DNA from: Fennellomyces sp. T-0311
Lineage: Eukaryota > Mucoromycota > Mucoromycetes > Mucorales > Lichtheimiaceae
NCBI GenBank assembly: GCA_025266875.1
Contig: JALLLT010000012.1
Location: forward strand, 372,001-436,000
DNA: 64,000 bases
Direction: 5' to 3'
Position numbers and translations under genes: made by a program. Position 1 is the first letter of the stretch. The number at the start of each line of letters is the position of its first letter. Positions 12,103-24,982 of this stretch are shown here, piece by piece. The notes under the pieces were generated by a model, which saw nothing but the letters and a program-made list of their open reading frames with translations, searched no databases and was not told the DNA's origin.

Positions 12103-14165
12103 CTAAACAATCGTCTTCTTTTTGCCTCGAGCGAGACTGGGACCCCAGATCTTGACCGTAAAGTCGGCAGATCCACTGGCGAGAATGGGTTCTGTGGGAT
12201 GGAAATTGACAGTGTACACACGATCTGTGTGTCCTTCTAACCGTTGCATCAACTCTGCGCTGTCCTAGAACCTATAGTCAGTCGTGGTGAAACATTTCTT
12301 TAAAATACGAATTACCTCGCCAACATTGTACAGATAAGCATACGGATCCGCGCTTCCTGTTGCAAGCAATACACTCTTTTCTTCTTTCATTTCCGGGAAT
12401 TCCACGTAATCACCGCCGGATGCAAGCAGATCAGTGTCCTTATCACCGATTGTAGCAGCCGTAGGACGACTAAGAATTGATGCATTATCTAATAAAGCGT
12501 GTCAAACTCGTTCCGTCTAGTTTGCGCGGTCAAAACGTACATCCACTTCCGCAATAGAACGATGATTTGACTGGCCAGTTTTTGTTCTTGAATCCTTTGA
12601 GCATATGAACTAGCCGGGTATCTGATTTTGGTGGATCCATGCCGCGATCGTAGATCCGTAAGACTTTGGGGGCGTTTAATTAACTTTGGTCCCGTTAGTG
12701 GTTTCCACAAACTTACTGTTGTCGAAGCTATTGACTGCCATGTACCTTGGTTCATCATAGTCATCCACTAGAGAATATCACCAGTCAATGATCCGTTTAC
12801 AATCTCTTAACATTGCACGTACCGGCTCGCCGCGAGGCGTCGGTTCTCCGTCGTCCAATGGTAATATGGGTAATTGGCATCTTTCCGGTCCCGTTGGCAG
12901 TAGTAGATATACATGTTTCTAGCCGGAGATCCAGTTAGCACACGTGTCACTCTATTTCTTGCAAAAACTCACGTGATCGAATATCCCAAACTTTTAGCAT
13001 GCCTTGGGCATCGCCGGTAATGACGTGGACTCCATCGCGTGAAGCGTATAACGTGTTCACCATGGCGTCATTGCGAATTATCATTGTATTATTAGGCGTC
13101 CTTGTGTCGACGGTAGCCAACACTTTGCGAGAGGTACCGGCGTAAAATACATTTGAATCTAGCAAGCGGAATGAATAACTAAAGACAGATTTGCTGACAA
13201 ACAACTTACTCATAAAGTCCCAGCCCACGCATTGAACGAAACCTTCTGTCTCGTAGCTTCCTGTAAGTTTTCCTGTTTCCACATCCCAAGTTTTGCAGGT
13301 CTCGTCATAGCCCCCAGATACTAGCATATTTGAATCGGATGTCCAAGCAACGTCTGATATATTAAGTGTGTGCCCTTTGAGACACATCATCTGCGATTGC
13401 ATCAGATCAAAAACCATATGATTATACGCATTTACCTCTTTCTGTGCCGATGCTGTGTCCCATATCCGAACAGTTTTATCAAATGATCCCGAGGCGAGCA
13501 AACTGCCGCTAGGTGAAAATTCAACGGTGTATACGGCAGCAGTATGGCCCTAATAACATGTGTCTTAGCATACTTTTGGTACCAGATATAGCCGTTCATA
13601 CCTTGAGTTCGTAACGCATTTCAAACGGCTTCCCATCGTGCGAGTAACCTATTCGCAATCAGTTTTCGCTTCAAAAAAAAAAAACAAATAACCCTCCGTC
13701 CTTACCTGATTGGTAACCGTCAACAGTGCCACCAGCTTCTTGGACAGCCATGGAAATGACTTCTTGAGCCTTTGAACCAATCATTGCTTTTGAATTTGCA
13801 TCGTTGTCGTTCTCAATCACAAAGGGACCTGGACGGTATGTAAGACCACCTTGCGAGATCGAGGCAGCATAACGCGCTGACAGGTCATAAATGCTCTTCT
13901 TTAAAGCAATATTCTCCTTGTCTAAAACATCGACCTTTTGTCTCAGGTGTTTGACTTCCTTGAGGAGTTTTTCGACTTGTTGATCACGGTGTGTACTGGA
14001 ACTTTGTCCCGATGCCGCCGCTGACGATGGACTCAACCCCGAAGGCGATTTTAACAGATTGAGACCTACATTGGGCGCGCCACTGCCGGTACTTCCACTC
14101 GTACTACCTGCACGACTTCCAGCTGTAGATGACGTATGTCGTTGGTGTTTTGACAGCGCGTCCAT
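12103..14165 (-). CDS. WD40-repeat protein with N-terminal coiled coil
   Basis: The product has a Ser/Gly-rich N-terminus (about 60 residues), then a short coiled coil rich in Lys/Glu/Leu heptads (VEKLLKEVKHLRQKVDVLD), then a beta-propeller of WD40 repeats. Clear repeats include GSFDKTVRIWD, SGGYDETCKTWDVETG, TGDAQGMLKVWDIRS and, at the C-terminus, ASGSADFTVKIWG, followed by a basic tail GKKKTIV. Introns of about 50 nt separate exons near 13640-13700, 13500-13560, 13195-13210, 12905-12970, 12780-12825, 12690-12715, 12480-12500 and 12265-12315. WD40 propellers are scaffolds; the partner and pathway cannot be told from sequence, and I do not recognise a named ortholog. The stop is at 12103-12105. 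It lies head to tail with MSH4 (146 bp between them). Confidence 0.85.
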
Positions 14166-15315
14166 GGAATTATGAAAGAATAAAAAAAGAGAACCGGGTC
14201 TGTTTTTTTATGCGGCCGAAGCGGAATTCAATGGACGAACGAACAGCTTGACCACAATCTCTATGGGTCACCTATCCGATTCGATCCGATGCGTTGCCAA
14301 TATAGCTTTGTGATCCTAGCTCTGGAAACGTCTATCTCTGCCATCAGACCTGAGATGGGAATAATTCAGAATGCATGGTAAAGGGGCTAACTGCACATAT
14401 TGATGGCTTTGCTACATATGGGTACATAATGTCTGTAACTCGAGGATGGACGTGTTTATGAATTATGGCATCGTTCTATGCGAATGAGGCAATCAATCCC
14501 GTTTCTCGCCAAAGGTTTGGGTATGTCTGCGACCGGTAGTGATCAATAATGCTGTGCGGTGCGGTCGTCATAAGATTCAAAAGTCAACAGATGGCAACAC
14601 GCTAAGAATAGTATACGTTACAGCAGCAATCCAATGCCAAGCCTACGCTGTGTGAGTCATTGTGATTTATTATTTACTCGTGGATGGATATGCATACTTA
14701 GAAACTTGTCACCACAGCAACAAGAAAGCAGAACAATAAAGGGCCTCATTTAAAACATGGCAGACCGTATAGCGCCATCAATCCCCGTTTTGTTACATAC
14801 AATGTGACCGAGCCACAAACGCGTCATTGCTAAGCAACGGGCTGCTAAGCACATGGTGCTACGTTACGGCGGGGGCGATGCAGAATACGGCGGTCCTTAC
14901 GCAAAGTGACAGCAAGGTATAAGATTTGACAGATCCATGGTGTGCATGCGGGTTAGCAACACAGCCTCCGGTGTCATCCAAACTGTCAACTTTTACGGAG
15001 CAGAAGAGCAAAAGGAGAGAAAGCAAGTTCGATGAGAAAGAAAAGGGAGCAGGGATATATCTGGCACGCTGTACGAAATGTATCAGGAATGGGATCAATT
15101 CATAGAACTGTCGCCAGCTGGCAAACATAACATAGGCATGCAAAAAAAATAAACGCAAAGCGCCGTTGACTGGATAAGAAAGTTAGGCTACCTATGCAAA
15201 AAAATCTCGCTCACGTTTTTTCTCTTTCCTTTTTCCCTCTCGCTCGATTATATTTCTTTCTTTTCTTTTCTTCATTACCAAATCTTAGAGCCCCAAAATA
15301 AAAAAAGGAGAGAGA
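14166..15315. other. Intergenic, divergent promoters of WD40 and Rab genes
   Basis: About 1.15 kb between divergent genes. A 99-codon minus-strand frame at 14859-15158 looks random. CT-rich sequence at 15215-15275 just before the Rab start resembles a pyrimidine-rich fungal core promoter. Nothing else is supported. Confidence 0.5.
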
Positions 15316-16264
15316 ATGTACGGATCGTGGGCATCAACATTAGAGGCAAAGGTGGTAATTCTAGGGAGCCAAGGTTCGTTTCATGAGTTTTGTTTTTGTT
15401 TTCGTAACCGAAGCACACCGAACGTTCACACCATCTTGGCATTTCGTCTAGGCGTCGGAAAGACTTCCTTGGTAGTCCGTTACATTTCAAAAACCTTCTC
15501 GCCCAACTCGACCTCGACCATTGGTGCCTCGTTCATGACCAAAAAACTGTAGGTGTGATTGCATTTTGTCATTTGGAAAGAAAAAGTATAATGAAATCGG
15601 CCCTTTGCACAGCACAGTCGACAATTGTAAGGTACGGTTACAGATCTGGGATACAGCTGGTCAAGGTAAGAGCGAAACAAGAGATTCGGATACGTAGCAA
15701 AATCGACGCTAATACGCATACATTTCAGAGCGATTCCGTGCCATGGCTCCCATGTACTATCGCGGTGCTCAGGCCGCCTTGCTGGTATACGATATGACGT
15801 CGCGAGAAAGCTTTGTTGAATTACATTCATGGATTGAAGGTGAGGCAGTCGCTGACAATGCGTGGCTCAGTCGCTCAATGCGTTTCCCTGCGCTAGAGCT
15901 AAAGAGGAACATGACGGAAGAGCTTGTGATTGTGGTTGTGGCGAACAAATCTGATCTTGCAACGCGGCGAGAAGTTCCAGAAGATCAGGCACGGGAGTAT
16001 GTCACGCGCGTGCTTGGCCCTGAGACCCCGCTATACGAAGTATCCGCCAAGGAAGACGACGGTGAGTTGAGTGGCGGGGGAGGGTGGCGGTAAACTGGAG
16101 AACTTACTCCTGCCAAAGGTACGATCGAGGACATTTTCTTAGACTTGACTCGGGTGTTGGTTGATCGCAAGCAGTATAGCATGCCGTCCAACAAGAAAAG
16201 ACAGCCGCCCATCCACGTTGAAGATCCGCCTGTTCAATCTTCCTCTTGCTGTGGATTGTTCTAA
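15316..16264 (+). CDS. Rab-family small GTPase (Rab5/21/22-like)
   Basis: Membrane-trafficking GTPase. Six exons (15316-15373, 15452-15548, 15613-15665, 15729-15839, 15897-16061, 16119-16264) give exactly 630 nt, 209 aa, a normal Rab size. G1 is GSQGVGKT, the switch I region holds STIGASF, G3 is WDTAGQERF, G4 is NKSD and G5 is SAK. The IGASF effector loop and YYRGAQAALLVYD resemble the endosomal Rab5/21/22 branch. The C-terminus ends SSSCCGLF, a CC-containing prenylation site, so membrane anchoring by geranylgeranylation is expected. The exact subfamily is uncertain. Confidence 0.92.
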
Positions 16265-16419
16265 GCACAAGGAAGAAAAGCATACCATCCCACCTTATAT
16301 ACGTTCATTCCCTATTCCCCACTCCACTTTCGGACTCTACTTTTTCCTTTACCCCAGCCCTCTTTGTCTCTCTGTCTTCCTGCGTCGATGGGTTAGGACT
16401 ACGCATATATCAAAACGCA

Positions 16420-16452
16420 ACACACACGCACACAGCACACACACGCACACGC
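16420..16452. repeat. CA/CG-interrupted dinucleotide microsatellite
   Basis: An imperfect CA tract interrupted by CG and AG dinucleotides in the 3' UTR of the Rab gene. Confidence 0.7.
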
Positions 16453-16988
16453 TCAACTCAATTCGGACGGATTACGTCAATTACAAAGCAAGACCAACAC
16501 CAGCACGCCGCCTGCTGATAGCTTACTACGATCTTACATATATATTCTATACATAGCTTTTTTTTACATATTGAAGGGAATTGGAACAACTATACCCAAT
16601 TAGTGGTTTTTTCTTATTGTTCGTCGCGTTTTATACTTCCTGAAATCAAATGGAGCCTAAAATTTAGCCTGATCCGAAATCTGGACCGGCGTGTTCCGGA
16701 CGGTCTTGCCTGGTAACGCTCTGCATTGGCTGTTTCAATTGTTGAATGTTATTGATTGGTAAATTGTCGTACAATTTTGTGGCATGCCATCGTGTCGATG
16801 TCAATATACTTTTGGTGTGTGACCGTGCGCCCTGTCACCCATAAAAGTATTCTCATATAACATGACAATCTTTCGCCGGATTAATCTACTGGTTTAATTG
16901 AAAGAACCGTGGAAAATCCCAATTTATGGGCAATTTAACGGTTCTCGCCGATTAAACGAACGATTATGGTGAAGAGAGAGAGAGCAGT

Positions 16989-16996
16989 TATATAAG
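16989..16996 (+). promoter_or_regulatory. TATA box of secreted DPBB gene
   Basis: TATATAAG about 73 bp before the ATG, preceded by a GAGAGAGAG run and followed by a CT-rich stretch, a classic strong fungal core promoter layout. Confidence 0.55.
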
Positions 16997-17068
16997 AAGA
17001 GCAATCGACCCTCTTTTTTTTTCTCTTCACGAACAACTCCCTCACCTTCCTTTTCAACCTTATTTCAA

Positions 17069-18008
17069 ATGCTAGTCATTCGTTTACTTCAAGCATCTGT
17101 GATGCTGGCGCTGGGCGCTACTGCAGCTTCTTTGTCGGGCCGCGGCTCCATTACCCCACAAGACTACTATGGTTTGCGTAAGTTACTTTGACAGCCGGCG
17201 TGGTGAAACAAATAATTCATGTCATTATTAGCGGTCAATGCTCTAGCAAACAACCCTCCCGCGTGTGGAATGCCATATGCTGAATTGAACCTGGCCCTGA
17301 TCACGGCTGTAGAAGCCATGGATACCGGATCTACCTGCAATTTATGTTTGAAGGTTACCAATGGTGACAAATCACGCAGTATCCATGTTCTTGCCGTGGA
17401 TTTGGGCGGATCTGGATTGGACGTAAGATATCAATGTTTAAGGTTTAATTTGTCAATTAATATTTTCGATTTAGTTGAGTATCCCTGCCTTCGAGTACTT
17501 GTTTGATCAGAGATATGATGCTTCGCCAGCCACTTGGGAAACTGTTGATAGCTCTTACTGCAATGGAATTTGGACACCTGGCAAGACCAATCCAAATCAA
17601 GGAATTAACGGTGGTACTACCACACCTGCTCCGACCACGACTACTGCAACCACCACTACCAAGGCAACCACGACCACCACTACTACTACCACGACAAAGA
17701 CAAATTCGACCCCCAAGCCTACTACCCCCGTCAAAGACAAGACTACCAAACTTCCCGTAACCACGACCACCACCAAGAAGGCTGAGCCTACCACTACCCG
17801 TGTTCCTACCACGACGACAACCAAAAAGGCAGAGCCTACCACCAAACCCATCACCACAACGACCAAGAAACCCGCTACCACGACGACCAAGAAACCCAGT
17901 GGCACGAAGAGCTCCGAGCGTTACAAGCCAACTCGCCGTCCGCGCCGCCATAGACGACACCGCAAGCACCACGAAAAACGTGATTTTGGCTGGGTGCCTT
18001 TGTGGTAG
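17069..18008 (+). CDS. Secreted double-psi beta-barrel (RlpA/expansin-like) protein
   Basis: Exons 17069-17177, 17232-17422 and 17475-18008 sum to 834 nt, 277 aa. The N-terminus is a signal peptide (LLQASVMLALGATAASL). Residues about 35-135 form a double-psi beta-barrel of the RlpA/barwin-like type: NPPACGMPY, CNLCLKVTNGDKS, VLAVDLGGSGLDLSIPAF and a late Cys in SSYC. Paired cysteines suit disulfides outside the cell. The rest is a Thr-rich, Lys/Pro-containing mucin-like tail, probably heavily O-mannosylated, ending in a basic Arg/His/Lys cluster. The catalytic activity of such small fungal barrels is not established; a cell-wall or chitin-related role is inference. AATAAA at 18021-18026 follows the stop. 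Confidence 0.88.
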
Positions 18009-18542
18009 TTTGATTTTCTAAATAAAAACCTTGGAACCGAGAATTGCTGCAAAAAAAACTTATAACAGCGGTGTGTAAAAAATGCGCGCTGAGTGGCACA
18101 ACACCAAAGTGCTCATTAAGTAAAGGGTCACACGAGGCAGAAAAATCAAAAGGGAAGGGCCTAAAAACATTATAGCTACAGATTGAGACAGGAACTATGC
18201 CTAATTGCTGCTGGTAGAGCAATTGCACACGGTTTGAAAGAACCAAACTGCCAGGCACACAAATGACGCTAATCTGCTAAATTTAGAAGGGGCCAACAAA
18301 GAACAAGCGCGAGGGGACCATTTAAGTATGAATGTCGCACAGAACAGACGGATAGCATGTTGCGCAATATATATCTTTTCGACCTCCTCCCAGCCCCCTC
18401 TCCCTTTTGTTGCAAAGAAACTATATTGTGTGTCCGTTCCTGGGGGAGCTTAATCCACACACCTTCGTTTTTCCCTCTTCTCTTTCCCTCTTTTTCCTTC
18501 ATCCCCCCTTCCCTGCCCGTTCCTTTTTGATGCGTTTTTTTG
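18009..18542. other. Intergenic: 3' UTR plus pyrimidine-rich promoter
   Basis: Contains the AATAAA signal of the previous gene at 18021-18026 and, at 18380-18520, a C/T-rich tract typical of promoters in this genome, leading to the wall-sensor gene. No gene seen. Confidence 0.55.
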
Positions 18543-20120
18543 ATGCGCCTATCGAGTCAGTCCTTATTTCTGTTGCTATTTGTGCTAGTCGCTCGAGTTT
18601 CGCTCGGTTAGTTTATATTTCTGTTCCTTCAACCGCCGTGTCGCCGAAAACACTAATATGTCGCCACTTTTTGATAACTCCTTGATATATCAGCTGCTGA
18701 TCTGGCAAAAAATCCACCAGGCATGTGGTTTGCCGTCAGTTTCTATATTGCGTTGTAGCTAACGTTTTTTTTTCTTGTTGATAGCGGCCACACCTACTGA
18801 TGCCCCGGCCGGTTTTCGTTTTTACGCACGAGATAAACCCGACGGACATGAAGTTACAACATTTGCATGCACCACGACCGTGATCGTTCAAGTTCCAGCC
18901 GAGAAAAAACACAATGACGAAATTACCACCAAGACTCAAGTGAAATGCATGCCCACCGTTGTGTTTGCTCCTGCCACACCGACCGCCACACCATCGGGTT
19001 CTTCTGGAAAGCGAGTGACCATTACGCAAACCAAAACCAATGAACCGACACCAACACAGCATGCTTCGTCTGAACATGTCACCGATAAAGGATCATCCGG
19101 ATCATCATCGTCCAGTGATGGCGGTGCAGGTTCCAATGGCAAGGAAGATCCCAGCTCCGACGATACTGGTAGTAATTCCAAGGCCTCGAGCGATACGAGC
19201 GATGACGCTGATGTTTCTGCTTACACAGAGTCCGGGTCAGCAGAGCCTACCGACGGCATTGATGATCCTAATGCACCTGGTGGCGACCCTAACGATACCT
19301 CTAACGATACCGGTGACGACAGTGGTGCCTCCGCTGACGATGGCTCTTCTGGAAGCGATGGTTCCTCCGACTCTGGTGATGCCATTTCTACTGGTGACGA
19401 CGGCTCTTCCGATGGTGACAGCTCTTCCGGTGATGACGGTTCTTCTGGCGATAGCGGCTCTTCTGGAAGCGATGGTTCCTCTTCAGACGATAGCACCAGC
19501 GACGACGATGACGATGATTCCACCCAAACATCTGAAGATGGAGGCGACGGTGTCCCTACACCTGAAGAATCTGTTACCTCTGATCCGACAAATACCCGTA
19601 GTGAAACTCAAGCCGTTGAAGGCAGCGTCAGCAACAAGGCCCTTGGTATTGGCCTTGGTGTCGGTATCGGTTGTGTTGCAGCAATTGGTCTCGCTGGCTT
19701 GCTCGTTGCAAACAAACGTAGACGTAGTAATACTCAGTCATCTTCGTCGTCATCGATGGACGATCCCAATGTCAGTACACACTGGCGTCCACAAAGTTTC
19801 ATGGGTGTCGTTGCTTCAGTCGTTGCAAAGTTACCTCGTTCCGCGTCACTGCGCAGTAATCGCTCACACCCACGAGAAAGTGCAGTAAGTTTTTTTTTCT
19901 CATCGCAATATGGTCATTGTTGCTCAATTTTCATTGATTCTGTTCTCTTTAGGGTATGGCAGTAGGAGCTGGTCATGGTGCTATAGAAGATCCCCACAAT
20001 GTGCTGGGTCGCCACCCTTCCAATTCATCCTCGCGCTCGGCCGCGTCGCAGCCACCTTCCCTGGCTAGAGTTCATGAGCATCCTGGTGAACGCATGCATG
20101 AGATCGATCTTCGCTATTAA
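18543..20120 (+). CDS. Mid2/Wsc-type single-pass cell-surface sensor-like protein
   Basis: Exons 18543-18606, 18785-19884 and 19953-20120 total 1332 nt, 443 aa. The first exon encodes a strong signal peptide (SLFLLLFVLVARVSLA) and the 178-bp first intron restores the frame exactly. A small Cys-containing ectodomain (about 24-90) is followed by a long Ser/Asp/Gly-rich, probably O-glycosylated stalk (about 100-290), then one glycine-zipper transmembrane helix (GIGLGVGIGCVAAIGLAGLL, about 308-330), a basic stop-transfer KRRRS, and a Ser-rich cytosolic tail ending MHEIDLRY. This architecture matches fungal wall-integrity sensors, but there is no WSC cysteine motif and no sequence-level match I can name. 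Function as a stress sensor is inference from architecture. AATAAA is at 20190-20195. Confidence 0.82.
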
Positions 20121-22548
20121 AAACGCAAACGTTCTTTTTCTAACAAAACTCTCACTGTCACACACACACCAACACCCTCACATTCGTAAAATAAAGTAGC
20201 GAGTATATCTACCATGTACTAGTATTCAATGTGTACTTTTTTCTCCTTTTAGTTTTGATTAAAGCCAGTGCGCAAAGCTCCGTTAAAAAAACGTGGCTCT
20301 TCGCTGTAGTAACACACAGGTCGGACCAAGGTAGAGGAATTCATGGAAAAAGTGCACCAATTTATCTTTATTCATTGATGACACAAAGCATAACCCATGA
20401 GTGTGGGTGACACGCAGCCCTACGAAGCACCTAGCGCAGGGTTTCACGGAGCACCCGTCATGCAAAGAAGGGAAAACTTTTTTTAAGGAGGTGAGACGTT
20501 ATATTTTTCTGTGCAATCTTCCAAAATAAGGAAGACTAGTTTAGCTTGTGAAGTACACACTTTTATTTTTCCAAATATATCCATTACAAATCTTCTCTCG
20601 TACCAGTTTGTCATATGAGGACAGGTTTGTCATATGCACCACCCGCAAAGCGTATATAGGGAGAAACTCATCCTTTGTAGGAGGTATAAAGCGCGCTAAT
20701 ATGAACTCGCGATTGATAGACATATTCCGCGTTTTTCCTAGTTTTCTATACAATTTGGTTCTTCGTATCACAAAGCCTGGTTTACACCACTTTAGCACAT
20801 TTTACTCTAATTTTAACCGACTGATCAGACAGATTTATTTATCTAGTAATCCAGCGATTACTGTCAGTTTCTCTGTACTTACTGTATCGCATGATGGAAT
20901 GTATATTAAAGCGATTTTCTACGCACCACGGCCTTTATCATAACAATAAAAACCATCACCGTCAATGATCCCGCACATCGGGTTTGGGTTCCGAACGTCC
21001 ATTTTTAGGTGAAACATGCAAAAAACGTGTGTCGGTATTGAATCGAGGATCAGAAATATTCCTTATCAACTGTTCAAGAAGTAGCTACCAAGTATACGTA
21101 AGCCTATTTTTGGGCCCCTGAAATTTGTGCTGGAGAGATACCGGATTACCTCCTATACAGTTTTTTAAGCTGCCACATCGTGCATTAACTACTGGTTCGA
21201 TGCAGGGAGTATAACTACATAAATATCCTTACGGAATATTCCATAATAACAGCCACTCATTACTTCTGCTTGGAAAACGTCGCTAGGTTAGTGTTTTTTA
21301 ACATACCATAGCACTTGAAGAAGAACGAATCCATCGGGAAAGTTCTCAAATAAAGTTTTCATATTAGATTACACAGTATACACTAATGGCCCAGAAATCG
21401 CCACTAAATGATATTAAATGTATTGGAAAAACGGCGTGTAAACTTATTCGTATTAGTCTCTTTATTAAACGACTGATGATCTCGCCCATAACTCACATGT
21501 TTCAGCATGTATAAAAGCTTCATCTTACTTTCGACAATCATCTTCTTGTTCTCGAGGCTAATTGCTATACTGTATTTCAGTAGACAACAACGTACTGAAA
21601 GTATCATAGCCTCAGGTGACAGTATCTTTTCATTAACTAATATTTCTGTAATAAAATTAAAGGGTCTGTAGGTTGGTCGGTCAGTCTATTGGTTTTTTTT
21701 ACTCACCTTTCGTCGTCTTTTCACATTTAACGTACTGTTCTCCACAAGTCTCCCAGGAACAAAAGAATACACTATTAGTACGTAGATATGCATTTATTAG
21801 TCAATATCAAGCTTTCCAGACGCCCCATACGTATTGTTTTCTACTTTTGCTTTATGCATTGGTGCATTCCATTCCCAAGACTTTATTAGGAGATTTAAAA
21901 AAAATTTGTTATGTATCAGATCTTTACATATGCATAAACTCCAAGGCGATTCGCGATCACAGGGTTGTACATGAATTCTTCTGTAAAAGTTATCAGCAGT
22001 TGCTTTGGCCTTGTTCACTGCTCATATTAAATTATAGTGATAAATGAGTTGTCTAACGCTTATTCTCTAAGATGAAACATTTGCTGACAAGTGGCAATGT
22101 CTTTTCTATACTAAATATTTGTTGCGTGCTTGAGGATGGCTATCAACCGTATCCTCCACGGTAATCTAAAATGGTAACATTTCTCACGTGAAGTTGTTTC
22201 CTCATTTGGCGTTGGCTTGTTTGAGCATTTTGACATTGTAATATGCTACTCCACTGTGGATTCCACTGTAAAAGTCGAGCATGGGATATGCGGATGATAT
22301 ATAAGATTACATACAGGTGATGATATTATACGTCGCACTCTGTTCATGTATCAAATGATGTGCTTTATCTAGTGGATAAACATCGTGCGTTGGCAACATG
22401 GCAACGAAAGAATGGATGTACATATGTAAAAGTAGGATTTGTTTCTTTAAAATGTTACATTGACTATATATATATCTGAGCGCCAAGACTAATAATGACA
22501 CTTTTAAGTCTTTAACTAAATCCATCTGATCCATTGGCACACCTTGGC
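20121..22548. other. 2.4-kb AT-rich intergenic region, no gene seen
   Basis: Low-GC sequence between convergent genes. Open frames at 20548-20943 (+) and 20541-20798 (-) overlap each other and have AT-driven composition; I do not believe either. A 12-bp direct repeat (GTTTGTCATATG) occurs twice near 20608-20637. No RNA gene or transposon end was recognised. Confidence 0.5.
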
Positions 22549-24645
22549 CTACTGTTTCCTATAGAAGATACCGAGTTGATCCATCCACCCTGCTGCAGAT
22601 CCGTACATGCCAACTAGTGTATATCCTTGTGGTGGCTCCACAACATGAAGGCCACCACCTTGACCACCAAACCAAGGACTCATACGGCCCATTGAGGTTT
22701 TGATTTGAATTCCATCCACCCAGGCGCCACTTCGTACAACAAATCCTGACACCTCCTCACCGGGCTGCAAGTAAAAATCAGTATGTCCTCCACCCCGCTT
22801 CCCAATTAGAGTTTCCGAACTGTCGGACCAGCGAAAGACAATCCCGTCCAGAAACGATCCATGGTGTACCCTAATAGACAATAATTGCGTTCCCTGAAAG
22901 GCCACGATGGATTCTGTACCATTAAGCCCGCGATGTCCGAATCCGTTACTCTTTATAACGCTTCCTTGGATCCCGGGTATGTTCACAATATGGTCTGTCA
23001 TGAACTTATCCACATCATCCAGAGCTTCTGTTTGCTGATTAATAGTGGTAACTTCGAGTCGGAGCCGCTCGCTGGGCTTACAATGGCAGTGATGCTTCAT
23101 TTGTGGAACTGTGATAACCATTTGTGTGGGGTGCTGGTCGAGATATTCAATGTGTGTGCGATAGCGCCCGTTGACGATTAGCTCAATCATGGATAATCCG
23201 GCAGGTGCAGATATCTCGATTTGTTCCGCATAGAGAGGAATAAACGATGGTCCGACGTTACTTTGTGGGCAGACTTGGTCCGAAGGTAGCGCAAAAGCTG
23301 GGTGGAACCGCAGTCGCATAATATCCACACGATGCCTGCATTTATCTCAATCACTTTTCGTTCCTTTCCTGAAACTGCATGCGGAACTTACCAGTGCGAA
23401 CCAGCCTCATCTTCCGGCGGAATAGGGAATCTACCAGGTTCCTTGGCCATAAATGTCCGGTTCCAATTGTTATATCCGCGGGACATGACACCCGATGCTG
23501 TATGCGACAGTGTAAAGGCATGGCCTACTTCATGCAGCTAACCCCGTCATATTACTTCACTTTTCTTTTATCACGCTCGTCTTAGGTTACCATAGCACCC
23601 ATTCCGATATTCAGCGCACGCCACCATTGACCGGATTCGTTGGCGTCGTTTGCTACGTAGCGTGTGTCCGTTGGCGTGGCATTGAGCATGGAAGGTACAA
23701 TATCATGGATATTCCGCGGCCAGGCATGTGTCAAATGCGAGCCGAATATACCCAGTGCATGTTCACCAGCTGCACCCAAAGCAGCGTGGCCCAGCACAGT
23801 TTGCTTGCCGATATCCCAGTGCGAATCCAAGATCAATCCTGCCACAACGTAGGGCTGTTTTCCAAAACGAGGATGGCTGGATAGGTCGTCTTGGAACAGT
23901 GCGTGCAGACTGGGGAGGTTATCGTCCCGGTTTTTACTCTGCTGTGCCCGGCGATAATCACGAATATCCTTGAGTTTGTGCTTGGAGCGGATGATATGAA
24001 CCTGAGCTGTTTGTCGCGTCACATTCGGCTCACCCGAAACTGTGTCAGGTTGATACGATTCGTCCAGACGAAAAGTGCGTCTTCCCATACCGTTGCGGTA
24101 CATTTGCTCAGCACAGAACGCTTGCCATAAATAGCCAGCCATACGCAACTTTTCCACGGCTACAGGCAGCATGTTCTCATATCGTTTCTCTGGTGGCACA
24201 TCAAATGTTCCTGGTGAGTCACTCGCAACAAAAATGCACAGGAACAGAGGTGGGTTTTGTAGAAGCGGAAGGTACTGGACGTGAAAGTGGAGCACTGCGG
24301 TTTGGAAAGCAAAGGTGATTGTGTTGGGCCCAGGTACCAAATGGACCACTGCTTTGAAGTGCGAATTGACGCAAGGCCATGATGTTGTTGGAAACCCATT
24401 GCAGGAGACTTGGATGGGGACGTCGAATTGAGTGTCGCGTAGACCGGCACGGCCATCGACAAGAAGGAATCGCTAATTGTAATGCCTGATTAGTGATGGA
24501 TTTAAGAGAGAACTAGACGAAAACACACTTGATGCACAACTTCACCATCTTCGACATTTGTTATTTCGATGGTAGCATCATTAGCTACTACGCCAGGGCG
24601 TTTTGGGATAGGTGGCGGCTGTAAAGGTAGCTGCGCGGAATTCAT
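22549..24645 (-). CDS. HExxH metallopeptidase with C-terminal jacalin-like domain
   Basis: Four exons, start at 24645 (MNSAQLPLQPPP), introns near 24474-24529, 23538-23586 and 23330-23392. An N-terminal beta-rich region is followed by a conserved block with WQAFCAEQMYRNGMGRRTF and a zinc-binding HEVGHAFTLSHT (HExxHxxxxxH, metzincin-like spacing) encoded at about 23495-23540, then SRGYNNWNRTF. The last about 140 residues (GFGHRGLNGTESIV to GWMDQLGIFYRK) form a jacalin-like beta-prism, usually carbohydrate-binding. The same two-part layout is known from yeast YIL108W-type putative zinc peptidases. There is no signal peptide, so it is likely cytosolic. The substrate is unknown. Confidence 0.85.
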
Positions 24646-24982
24646 GCAAACAAGCAGTGTTTAATAATCACCTGCCCGTGCTGGCTTTCATTCATTGCCA
24701 CCGCAACCGACGTTCTTCAGATTCCCCACATTACTTGCGTATCATACATAGCAGCTGTTAATTTCCATACACATATGTTGAAAGCATAGAAGCAACGTGC
24801 ACCATGATAGCTTGGACAGAACCTTCACCATATTATTGCGCAGCAGCCATCAGAGCCTACAATAAAGAGTACTTACGCTTTTGTAATCTTTCCGAGCACT
24901 AGCAAGGCAAGCATGCCAAACGGTTCTCCTTGTTGGCCGATGAAGTCATCAAGGGCGCAATCAAGATACAAAAAACTTCAGA
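24646..24982. other. Promoter of the metallopeptidase gene / flank of transposon relic
   Basis: No gene seen. It probably contains the metallopeptidase promoter. A possible 5' part of the transposase relic may begin in this interval. Confidence 0.4.

Larger units (their letters stand above)
16265..17068. other. Intergenic: Rab 3' UTR and promoter of DPBB gene
   Basis: Holds the pyrimidine-rich 3' region of the Rab gene, a CA-type simple repeat near 16420-16452, and the promoter of the next gene with a GA run and TATA box near 16975-16996. No ORF is convincing. Confidence 0.55.

Noticed and set aside
14859..15158. 99-aa minus ORF between the WD40 and Rab genes
   Set aside because: Random-looking composition in a promoter region.
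17457..17972. Gly/Arg-rich minus-strand frame and Val-rich minus frame
   Set aside because: Both are antisense images of the Thr/Lys-rich tail of the DPBB protein.
18661..18734. Possible extra exon (ADLAKNPPGMWFA) in the wall-sensor gene
   Set aside because: It fits exon 1 but cannot be joined in frame to the next exon with any GT-AG pair; skipping it closes the frame exactly.
20541..20943. Overlapping ORFs of 131 aa (+) and 85 aa (-)
   Set aside because: They overlap on opposite strands in AT-rich sequence, with no motifs, introns or GC rise.
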